From assembly GCF_003986935.1 (NCBI RefSeq), contig NZ_RJZE01000015.1, positions 1 through 64,000 of the forward strand: a DNA stretch of 64,000 nucleotides, in the 5' to 3' direction. Positions 58,077 through 64,000 of this stretch are shown in pieces. The translations under genes were made by a program, and so were the position numbers. The DNA comes from Paraburkholderia kururiensis JCM 10599 = LMG 19447 (GTDB lineage: Bacteria > Pseudomonadota > Gammaproteobacteria > Burkholderiales > Burkholderiaceae). Numbering within the stretch: position 1 is the first letter of the stretch; every line of letters begins with the position of its first letter. The notes beneath the pieces are model-generated. The model ran no database searches. It was not told the DNA's origin and saw only the letters and a list, made by a program, of their open reading frames with translations.

Positions 58077-58100
58077 CTGGTAGCTATCGGATATCCACTT
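58056..58100. repeat. perfect 18-bp inverted repeat
   Basis: AAGTGGATATCCGATAGC and its exact reverse complement are separated by 9 bases. There is no T-run on either side. It sits between the stop of the membrane protein gene (58191) and the start of the zinc-ribbon gene, overlapping one possible start codon. An operator or a recombination site fits better than a terminator. Confidence 0.6.
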
Positions 58101-58190
58101 TGTAGCCCAGCGTGCGGCTCTCGCGCATGCTGGGCTCGTTCAGCTGTCGGATCGCCGCTTTGACGATCGCCTTAAGGCGCACACGCGGGA

Positions 58191-58880
58191 TCACGCCGCC
58201 ATCGCCCCGATAAGCTGCCCAACGCACATCGCACCCGCGGCGATACTCAGCGCGATGGGCACGAGCAGGTCGACCGCGCTTTTTGAATACGTCGCCGTGC
58301 GCAGCATGCTCTCCCCCGCAATAGCAGTTGCGACAAGACGTGGCAGCCGGTACTGATATCGCTGGCCGCCACTGAGGCCCCGGCTCTGCCCGCCGCGCCA
58401 TTGCACGGCAATCGTGAACCCAACGTCCCCGGACCACGGCGAATGGTCCGGATGCTGCACTGAGGGTTTCAGGTCTACGGCCGCCGGCCCCCCGAAGTCG
58501 GCATAGGCCTGCGCAAACACGTCCCCCTCCACTGCCTCAAAGCCTTCAGTCCATCGGGGCTGACGACGGTGCCGTAGCAGGTAAGCCCGGACGTCAGCTG
58601 TGAGGCGCCGTTGAATAGCGGCATACCGCAGCCCCCGGTAGTGGTCCACCAGCGCGCGCAGATCCCGATCGGTGTCGTCGTGAAACCAGTAGCGGAGGAA
58701 CACGTACGCGAGCACCGCCGAGAGAGCGAGCCACACTTTCAGCGGCGTGACGTTGCCAACCTCGGCGAAGCCGAGCAGCGTGCCGCTCGGCTTGAACGAC
58801 AGATGAAACACGGTGATCGCAACGATCGCCGCGGACAGCACGACCACGTTGCGGCGCAGCTTGTCGGGCAGGTCATCCAT
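58191..58880 (-). CDS. hypothetical membrane protein
   Basis: A 229-residue protein with two N-terminal membrane segments (about 11-28 and 46-66), a central soluble region rich in Arg/Tyr (RALVDHYRGLRYAAIQRRLTADVRAYLL), and a hydrophobic C-terminus (about 205-228). It is not recognised. It is divergent from the HEPN-like gene, with a 14-bp palindrome in the shared spacer. Confidence 0.6.
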   Translation of the reverse strand: MDDLPDKLRRNVVVLSAAIVAITVFHLSFKPSGTLLGFAEVGNVTPLKVWLALSAVLAYVFLRYWFHDDTDRDLRALVDHYRGLRYAAIQRRLTADVRAYLLRHRRQPRWTEGFEAVEGDVFAQAYADFGGPAAVDLKPSVQHPDHSPWSGDVGFTIAVQWRGGQSRGLSGGQRYQYRLPRLVATAIAGESMLRTATYSKSAVDLLVPIALSIAAGAMCVGQLIGAMAA

Positions 58881-58947
58881 TCTTACCCTTTTGCTGGGAT
58901 AAATGCTCGGTTGATTCTGTGGTAGACCGGGAAAAGACCATACCGAA

Positions 58948-58981
58948 ACTAGGCAACATTATGGGGGTAATGTTGCCTAGT
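58948..58981. promoter_or_regulatory. palindromic operator between divergent genes
   Basis: ACTAGGCAACATTA and its perfect reverse complement TAATGTTGCCTAGT flank a 6-base spacer (TGGGGG). It lies in the 58881-59089 spacer between two divergent genes, the expected place for a shared repressor site. Confidence 0.6.
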
Positions 58982-59089
58982 CAAAGTAAGGATTACAAGA
59001 ATCGTCACAAAAATAACTCAGAATGTGGCAAAGTCCGCCGAAGCGCGGCCCGCGCACCGAAACGGCCGGCAGCCGATAGCGAACCTTCC

Positions 59090-60172
59090 ATGGCCGATCA
59101 GGAGCCTGTCGACCCGCAACTACTCGACGCGCTCTATGCGCACGAGATGTTCTATGCCCATGCGTCGGGCGCGTCCTATGGACTTGAGCACATACGGCAG
59201 CTGGAAGAGACTTGGCAATACGAGGCCGACCAGGTCCGGTCGGCCTTGGCCAGCTTGACCGACGAAGGACTGATCACGAAGGAAAAAGCATTCTGGCGTG
59301 CCACGCGCGCCGGACTGACGGCGCGCGAAATGCGCTGGCAGCAGCGCGGGATGCGGCATCCGTCACTGACGTCCGGGAACGTTGATTTGCGGGACATAGT
59401 TGTCGCGTTGATTGCCAGCGGCGGAGAAGAGCACGAGGGCTTCTCCGTGAACGGATTGGCACAACCTGCATTAAGCGTGTATCTGTTTCGCACCGGCGAA
59501 GCTGGATGCGATGGCCTGCTTGAAAAGCTGATCGCGGACGGTGTGGCCCGGAGAATCGATCACGGAATTGCTGGCTGGCCAGCAAGGCTGATACTTTCGG
59601 CTGACGGCCGGCGACTTTACGCGCAGGAAATCGTTCCGCGGCTGGGTCTCCGGCCGCCGGCGACAATACTCGCGCCGCTTGAGCCGGAGTGTCTTCCGTT
59701 CGACAACCTAGGGCTCGACGCGACGCTCGCCGACAACCTGCGTTTCCGCTGGGAAGAGGCGGACCGTTGCGTCGGTGCGCGAGCTTGGCTCGCCGCAAGC
59801 GCGCTGTACGGCTCGGTCCTCGAAGTCATCCTGCTTGGCTGGTTGCAGCGTGAAGCGGCGTCGGCCATGCGTGCTGTCAGTGCGCCACGCGACCGGACAG
59901 AGCAAGTAAAGCCGCTCGACCGGTGGACGCTGTCGGATCTCATTAACGTTGCGACGGAACTCAACTACGTCGACAAAAGCCATGCCCGGCATGTGCACGC
60001 ATTACGCGAGTCGCGCAACCTGATTCATCCGCACAAGCAGATTCGCGAACGCAGCACCCCGGACGGGCATCTCACGTCGATTTCACAGCAAGTGGTCCGC
60101 GCCGTAATCGACGCCTTGGCACGCGCGACCACCGCAGACCATAGCCCGAATGCGGAAGGTGGAAGCATATGA
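59090..60172 (+). CDS. hypothetical protein, winged-helix-like N-terminus and HEPN-like C-terminus
   Basis: A 360-residue protein from the ATG at 59090 (MADQEPVDPQ); an in-frame extension to 58919 would cross the palindrome. The N-terminal part looks like a winged helix (YEADQVRSALASLTDEGLITK). The C-terminal third is helical and ends with ALRESRNLIHPHKQIRE, which fits the R-x4-6-H motif of HEPN RNase-fold domains. The family is not identified by name. It overlaps the next gene by 4 bases, so the two are co-translated; the pair resembles two-gene defence or abortive-infection modules. Function is inferred. Confidence 0.6.
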   Translation: MADQEPVDPQLLDALYAHEMFYAHASGASYGLEHIRQLEETWQYEADQVRSALASLTDEGLITKEKAFWRATRAGLTAREMRWQQRGMRHPSLTSGNVDLRDIVVALIASGGEEHEGFSVNGLAQPALSVYLFRTGEAGCDGLLEKLIADGVARRIDHGIAGWPARLILSADGRRLYAQEIVPRLGLRPPATILAPLEPECLPFDNLGLDATLADNLRFRWEEADRCVGARAWLAASALYGSVLEVILLGWLQREAASAMRAVSAPRDRTEQVKPLDRWTLSDLINVATELNYVDKSHARHVHALRESRNLIHPHKQIRERSTPDGHLTSISQQVVRAVIDALARATTADHSPNAEGGSI

Positions 60173-60876
60173 GAGATTTCGTACTGACGGTACTTTCCTC
60201 CACCGTTGTCAGTACCGCGTTGTGTGGACTGCTTGTATGGCTTGTCCGCACGTGGATGGGCGAACGCCTGCGTGGCGCGATCCAGACCGAGTATGCGGAA
60301 AAGCTCGAGAGCCTGAAGGCACAGTTGCAGGCCGATGCGGCCCTCAAGTTGGAAACGCACAAAGCAACGGTAAAAGCACAGGGCGACGTCGAGCTAGAGA
60401 AGCTGCGCGCATCCCTAGCGATCGCCGCAGCCGCGCACAACGCACAGTACGGCGGACTGGTCGAGCGACGCTTCGATGCCATCGCCTCGGTGCACGGAAT
60501 GCTTTTGCGTTTTCACCAAGCTGTACATCAAATGGTGCAGCCAAACCTGTTTGTGGCCGGACCGCCTAACGAAGAGCGATCCGACGCCGTGTACAAAGCG
60601 AGTGTTGATTTCGAGAACGCCTACCCCGACAAAAAGATTTTCTTGCCGAAGTCGCTGAGCGATCAAATCGACCACATTCGTCAGTCGCTTGTGAGTAACG
60701 CCAATGTCTATCAGATGCTCGTGGTGCCCAAGCAGGACTACGAACGCCACCTTGAAATTTACTTGAAGGTCAATAACGAGCTGCCGACGACGATCGCCGC
60801 ACTGGAGTCCGAGCTACGCGCATTGATGGGCGACGAGCAGAACCTGAAACAGCAGAGTGCTGTGCAGATCTCATAA
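60169..60876 (+). CDS. membrane-anchored coiled-coil protein
   Basis: A 235-residue protein with one N-terminal membrane helix (about 5-27) and a long charged coiled coil (about 33-95, KLESLKAQLQADAALKLETH). A soluble helical domain ends it. It is not recognised. Translational coupling to the HEPN-like gene suggests a complex at the membrane. Confidence 0.65.
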   Translation: MRDFVLTVLSSTVVSTALCGLLVWLVRTWMGERLRGAIQTEYAEKLESLKAQLQADAALKLETHKATVKAQGDVELEKLRASLAIAAAAHNAQYGGLVERRFDAIASVHGMLLRFHQAVHQMVQPNLFVAGPPNEERSDAVYKASVDFENAYPDKKIFLPKSLSDQIDHIRQSLVSNANVYQMLVVPKQDYERHLEIYLKVNNELPTTIAALESELRALMGDEQNLKQQSAVQIS

Positions 60877-60893
60877 CAGCTTGGGGGACCATC

Positions 60894-61076
60894 ATGAGCC
60901 ATATGTTGAATCCGCCTCGCGCCCCGCGCGCATACGAAAGATGGTTCCGCGCGCAGGTGCAGGAGTCGTTAGACGACCCCCGCCCGAATGTGCCACACGG
61001 GAAGGTGCAGCGCGAAATGCGCGAGAAGAAAGCGGCGCTGCGCACGCAGCTCACACGGGCCCGCGCTAAATCATGA
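60894..61076 (+). CDS. PaaA2-like antitoxin (orphan)
   Basis: A 60-residue protein with the block YERWFRAQVQESLDDPRPNV typical of the stability-determinant/PaaA2 antitoxin family, which neutralises ParE-like toxins. A GGGGGACC stretch precedes the ATG. Normally a ParE gene follows with a 4-base overlap. Here an ATG does overlap the stop codon (61073), but the frame (MIVERHERREV...) soon becomes unlike ParE and runs into repeated non-coding sequence, so the toxin seems lost. Confidence 0.65.
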   Translation: MSHMLNPPRAPRAYERWFRAQVQESLDDPRPNVPHGKVQREMREKKAALRTQLTRARAKS

Positions 61077-61134
61077 TCGTTGAGCGGCACGAAAGGCGCG
61101 AGGTCCAGCCGAGCCGCGTATCCCGCGTCCCTAT

Positions 61135-61176
61135 GGACAAGCGGGGACAACTCTGGCGAGTTGCCCCCGCTTGTCC
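61135..61176. repeat. 19-bp inverted repeat with 4-base loop
   Basis: GGACAAGCGGGGACAACTC pairs with GAGTTGCCCCCGCTTGTCC in 18 of 19 positions. The single mismatch is a G-U on the minus strand. The downstream edge contains TTGTCCACA, close to a DnaA box. No T-run follows. It overlaps direct-repeat copy A. Confidence 0.5.
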
Positions 61177-61241
61177 ACAGGGGACCCTCGCGGCGTGGTG
61201 CCTACGGCGTGACTCGCTGCGCTCGCCCAATTTGCACCGAT
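61146..61241 (+). repeat. direct repeat copy A left of the DUF3800 gene
   Basis: This 96-base segment matches 62295-62376 at 73 of 82 aligned bases, with a 14-base insertion here. With copy B it brackets the DUF3800 gene. The 61077-61254 spacer holds this repeat and the hairpin, and no gene. Confidence 0.7.
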
Positions 61242-61254
61242 GGCCACCGACTGA

Positions 61255-62109
61255 TCAAGGGATGATCAGTGCGCCTGGGGCAGTGCGGATCGGATGTTGC
61301 ACTGCTGGCTGAACTGGGGCTGCCGGCTGAGCAGCCTTTGGGATAGCCGGCGGGAACGGAAATGCTGGCGGCTGAGCTGTCGCCAAGCGCGCCGGTGTTG
61401 CAGGATCGAGTACCTGATGCAGCCCAGTCCTGCCATTCCCGAGAGAAGCGAAGAACGGCTGGATTTGCGGCCACCCCCATTCATCAAGCTTGCTGTAGTG
61501 TCGGAAGATCCAGTAGGCGATGCTGTCTGCGAGCTGAATCAGTCGTGTCGACTTTGAGTCGGCGAACATCGGCACCTCGGCGAAATTGCGCAACCGCCCA
61601 TTCGCGTGACCGACGTGCTTGAACGTCTTGTGCAGCGACTGCATGGCCTTTTCTTCCGTGGCGCGCTTCTGATCGAGAACGAAAAGACCGCGCTGCGGAT
61701 CTTTTTCGCGCTGATATTTGAGGGCCAAGAAATCGTCAAACTTTGACGCGACCACCTCGTAGCAGTGGGGGAGAATGTCGGCCGTGCGCGCCATCTGGCT
61801 TTGCTCTACAACGGACGCGAACACGTTCAGTCTAGGGCGGGTGTTGATGAGCACGCGTAACACGTCCGCCGATGCCTGCGCCCGTTCTGCTGCGCTAAAT
61901 ATCTCCCAGCCCTCTTTGCTTGCCTTCATCGGCGCAGCGTGCAATTCTAGGTATTTGCCAGCTCTTTGCTCGAACGGTTCCGCGATTGCATCGAGCTCCT
62001 GCTCGAGCCAGTGCGTTTGGCGTTCAAACGCGGCCACGCCGGCAAGAACGAAGAACGGAGTGTTCAGGTCGCCGGGTGAGCCCGACTCGTCGAGATACGT
62101 TAAATACAC
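61255..62109 (-). CDS. DUF3800 domain protein
   Basis: A 284-residue DUF3800 protein from the GTG at 62109. The domain starts YLTYLDESGSPGD, with the acidic DE pair, and ends with LIQLADSIAYWIF, whose aspartate completes the RNase H-like acidic set. A Pro/Ala-rich tail of about 55 residues follows. DUF3800 proteins are common on mobile elements and near defence genes; their biochemical role is not settled. An ATG at 62205 would extend it through a strong hairpin and is less likely. Direct repeats flank the gene. Confidence 0.75.
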   Translation of the reverse strand: MYLTYLDESGSPGDLNTPFFVLAGVAAFERQTHWLEQELDAIAEPFEQRAGKYLELHAAPMKASKEGWEIFSAAERAQASADVLRVLINTRPRLNVFASVVEQSQMARTADILPHCYEVVASKFDDFLALKYQREKDPQRGLFVLDQKRATEEKAMQSLHKTFKHVGHANGRLRNFAEVPMFADSKSTRLIQLADSIAYWIFRHYSKLDEWGWPQIQPFFASLGNGRTGLHQVLDPATPARLATAQPPAFPFPPAIPKAAQPAAPVQPAVQHPIRTAPGALIIP

Positions 62110-62125
62110 GCTATACCCGTAGCAG

Positions 62126-62155
62126 AAATGAAAACGGGCTGCCGAAGCAGCCCGT
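62126..62155 (-). terminator. hairpin just ahead of the DUF3800 start
   Basis: On the minus strand ACGGGCTGC-TTCG-GCAGCCCGT is followed by TTTCATTTC, only 17 bases before the GTG start. It may end an upstream transcript or act as an attenuator for DUF3800. Confidence 0.55.
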
Positions 62156-62294
62156 CGTATTTGGTAAGCCAGGTGGATCAAACGTCCAGCGCGTCGCAAC
62201 TTCACGGCACTCCCGACTCAAGGTCAATACTAACAAATACAACTATCGGTTGCAAGCATGTCTCACGCAAATCCACCGCTATCGTCGCGTGAAT

Positions 62295-62376
62295 GACAAC
62301 TCTGACGAGTTGCCCCAGCTTGCCCACAGGGGTCCCTCACGGCGTGACTCGTGGCGCTCGCCCAATTTGGATCGAT
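62295..62376 (+). repeat. direct repeat copy B right of the DUF3800 gene
   Basis: 82 bases about 89 percent identical to copy A in the same orientation. It lies between the DUF3800 gene and the replication origin region. The following stretch (about 62380-62600) is GC-rich with several small perfect hairpins and no recognisable gene. Confidence 0.7.
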
Positions 62377-62721
62377 AAGGTGGGCAGACCTCCTTTTCTG
62401 CAAGCCCTCGCGTTCAATTACCGCTCACAGTTCGCGCGCGCCGTCGCGCCCGGATCGAGGCGCACGGGGACCCACGCCATCGGCGTGGGGAGAGCGCCGA
62501 CCGCCCGTAGGGCGGGCGATCCGGTGAGGCCATTGTGGCCCACTGCGGGGGCCGTCTTGCCCCCGCTTGCGGGGGCGTGGATTTGACTTCCCCTCACAAG
62601 GTGGCCTTGAAGCGGCTGGGGCGGAGTTAGGGCCGGGCGCGGCCTCGTTTTAGATACGTTTCCACGTTTTAAACCTTTTAGCCACGCTCGAAGCCTTGCT
62701 GGGTGGGGCCTTGCGGGGCGC

Positions 62722-62803
62722 TATTGGTGGGAAGGCCCGGTTCTATTGGTGAGAAAGCCCGGCTTATTGGTGGGAAAGCCCGGTCTATGGTGGAAAAGCC
62801 CGG
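62722..62803 (+). repeat. iterons 1-4
   Basis: Copies start at 62722, 62744, 62765 and 62786, spaced 22, 21 and 21 bases, about two helical turns. The consensus is TATTGGTGGGAAAGCCCGG. Copy 1 has GG for AG, copy 2 GA for GG, and copy 4 lacks one T. They are the likely binding sites of the Rep protein. Confidence 0.85.
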
Positions 62804-62865
62804 TTCTATCCACAGGCTGCGTCGGCGCCTCGCGTCACGAAAAAGGCCCGCACTTGGCGGGCTGT

Positions 62866-62884
62866 TATTGGTGGGAAAACCCGG
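62866..62884 (+). repeat. iteron 5
   Basis: TATTGGTGGGAAAACCCGG, one base from the consensus, stands alone 63 bases past iteron 4 and ends one base before the rep stop codon. Confidence 0.8.
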
Positions 62885-62885
62885 T

Positions 62886-63770
62886 TCAGAACGCCAAACT
62901 GCCTTGGGGGTCGGTTGTGAACTTGAATTTCAAGCCGATCACTTTGCGGCCGGCTTTCACGGGCGTCCATTCCAGCAGCAGACCATTCTTTTCGCGAAGC
63001 TCTTTCACGGCCGGCTGGATCACGCGCAAGCGGAGCTCCTTGAAATTGGCGCGGGCGGTCGCTGAAGCGTCTGTCGCCTCATGAAATTGGGCGATGGTGG
63101 GCGACCACTGGCCGGCTGCCTGCCACGATTTCAAACATTCGAAAATTCGCCACGTATAGACCGATCGGAACGCTGCGGCGTGTTTCAGCTTGTACGTGGT
63201 GAACTCTTTGCGCAGACCAAACAAGAACGGCACCAAGTCAGGATGCCAGCGGACCTCGACAGTGCCTTCGCCTTTTGCGTACTTCCCCGTAATGATCCAG
63301 CTACGCGCTTCGCGGACGGTCCCGCGTCGAGTCTGCCGCTCTACAATCAGCTTGGGCTGTTGCAGGGCCTCAGCGCCGGCCTGTAGCTGCTCGTAGGCCG
63401 TGTCGAGCGTGACGTCAAACGTCTCCGCATATTCCATCGCGGTTAGTTTGACTGTCTGCATCCGTTCATCCATCAGGCCGCGAGCATCGGTGCTGTCCGT
63501 TTTTGCCAATGCAGCCGCGATAAACCGCTTCTCGGCAAGCGACAAGCCATGCGCCGACCGCATCATGGCGTTTGCCATCGTCACCTGTCGGTCGGAAATC
63601 CTCGTCTGACTGTTTGGCTTAGAGGTCAGCGTCTTTCGCGGCTGAACTATGAACGGCTTGCCCACGCTCGGCAGCAACTCGCGTTCCGTCTTCCGCATGG
63701 CCCTCTCGGCCATATCCTCGACGAACGCGACCAAATCCGAATTGGGACCCAACTTGACTGGTGAACTCAT
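62886..63770 (-). CDS. rep: replication initiation protein (Rep_3 family)
   Basis: A 294-residue plasmid initiator of the Rep_3/RepB superfamily with two winged-helix domains. The first starts near 65 (VTMANAMMRSAHGLSLAEKRFIAAAL); the second includes FGLRKEFTTYKLKHAAAFRSVYTWRIFECLKSW, the typical DNA-reading helix pair. The C-terminus is VIGLKFKFT. Such proteins bind iterons and melt the origin, and also autorepress. The start follows the upstream gene by a few bases. It suggests the element can replicate outside the chromosome. Confidence 0.9.
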   Translation of the reverse strand: MSSPVKLGPNSDLVAFVEDMAERAMRKTERELLPSVGKPFIVQPRKTLTSKPNSQTRISDRQVTMANAMMRSAHGLSLAEKRFIAAALAKTDSTDARGLMDERMQTVKLTAMEYAETFDVTLDTAYEQLQAGAEALQQPKLIVERQTRRGTVREARSWIITGKYAKGEGTVEVRWHPDLVPFLFGLRKEFTTYKLKHAAAFRSVYTWRIFECLKSWQAAGQWSPTIAQFHEATDASATARANFKELRLRVIQPAVKELREKNGLLLEWTPVKAGRKVIGLKFKFTTDPQGSLAF

Positions 63771-63773
63771 GGT

Positions 63774-64000
63774 TCACCCGCCTTTTTTCAGTAACTCCTC
63801 GTGGCGCAGCCGGGCTAGCTGTGCCGCTATGGTGGGTCGGCCGCGGGGGCGGCGGACAGGTTCTGGCTCGGGGCGGTGCGAGTTGATCCACGCGAGTACG
63901 TCGTGCTCGTACCAGCAGAGCCGCCGGGAGTGCGGCATCTTGAACGGTGTGGGGATGAGATGCTGGTACTTGGCGTTGGTCGCGCAAGTACGGATGGTGG
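63774..64000 (-). CDS. AlpA-like helix-turn-helix protein, partial
   Basis: An open frame enters from the right edge and stops 3 bases before the rep ATG. The readable part contains KYQHLIPTPFKMPHSRRLCW and YEHDVLAWINSHRP, the pattern of an AlpA/MerR-type excisionase or regulator. A basic, Arg/Pro-rich tail (RRPRGRPTIAAQLARLRHEELL) follows. The 5' end lies outside the window. The tight coupling suggests it is co-transcribed with rep and may control it or excision. Confidence 0.7.
   Translation of the reverse strand, partial: TIRTCATNAKYQHLIPTPFKMPHSRRLCWYEHDVLAWINSHRPEPEPVRRPRGRPTIAAQLARLRHEELLKKGG

Larger units (their letters stand above)
62640..62885. other. plasmid-type replication origin (oriV)
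   Basis: An AT-rich stretch (62647-62692), four phased iterons (62722-62803), a DnaA-box-like CTATCCACA (62806-62814, 8 of 9) and a fifth iteron (62866-62884) lie directly beside a Rep_3 initiator gene. This is the classic makeup of an iteron-controlled origin. It lies downstream of rep rather than upstream. Confidence 0.8.

Noticed and set aside
62703..63084. Plus-strand frames with repeated KARLIGGKARS or KPGLLVGKPGL
   Set aside because: The repeated peptide is simply the iterons read as protein, then antisense to rep.
41450..64000. CRISPR array
   Set aside because: The only short regularly spaced repeats are the MraZ box and the iterons, neither of which has unique spacers between conserved 28-37-base repeats; no cas gene is present.

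Overview
The window is high-GC chromosomal DNA of a Burkholderiaceae bacterium (Paraburkholderia/Burkholderia type). The gene order and protein sequences of the division cluster, the porin, coq7, the pilB-pilC-pilD-coaE-zapD-yacG block and the end of an rrn operon at the left edge all fit this family. The genus is an inference.

Bases 1-41400 are ordinary core genome. They hold the 3' end of a 5S rRNA gene and its terminator, an M20 amidohydrolase, a molybdopterin oxidoreductase, an acyl-CoA ligase, a trimeric porin and coq7. The complete dcw (division and cell wall) cluster follows: mraZ-rsmH-ftsL-ftsI-murE-murF-mraY-murD-ftsW-murG-murC-ddlB-ftsQ-ftsA-ftsZ. Most of these genes overlap by 4 bases. 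Upstream lies a sigma70-type promoter overlapped by four 10-bp MraZ-box repeats. After the cluster come a peroxiredoxin, lpxC, dciA, secA, argJ, an AAA+ ATPase, a Nudix hydrolase, yacG, zapD, coaE, the type IV pilus genes pilD, pilC and pilB, and a CorC/HlyC-type CBS protein.

At 41401 the core genome stops inside a tRNA-Pro(CGG) gene. Only the 3' half and its terminator remain, next to a tyrosine integrase with its own promoter. This is an attachment-site junction. Everything from about 41450 to the right edge belongs to an integrated mobile element whose other end lies outside the window.

The element carries three conjugation genes on the minus strand (F-type traH and traG, with a PilV-type tip adhesin between them) and a frameshifted fossil of a second PilV tip cassette. 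It also has a 106-base three-way-junction structure, three 22-bp palindromes ahead of traH, and a roughly 1.2-kb gene-free structured stretch that ends in a plus-strand terminator and resembles an ORF-less group II intron. Further right are a small-protein operon, a second tyrosine recombinase paired with a small protein, a tRNA-like gene inside a terminator cluster, several unknown genes, a HEPN-like/membrane-protein pair, an orphan PaaA2-like antitoxin, and a DUF3800 gene between direct repeats.

At the right edge is a plasmid-type replicon: a Rep_3 initiator, five iterons, a DnaA-box-like site and an AT-rich stretch, with a partial AlpA-like regulator ahead of rep. The element therefore combines integration, F-type conjugation and plasmid replication modules, as expected of an ICE derived from, or alternating with, a plasmid.
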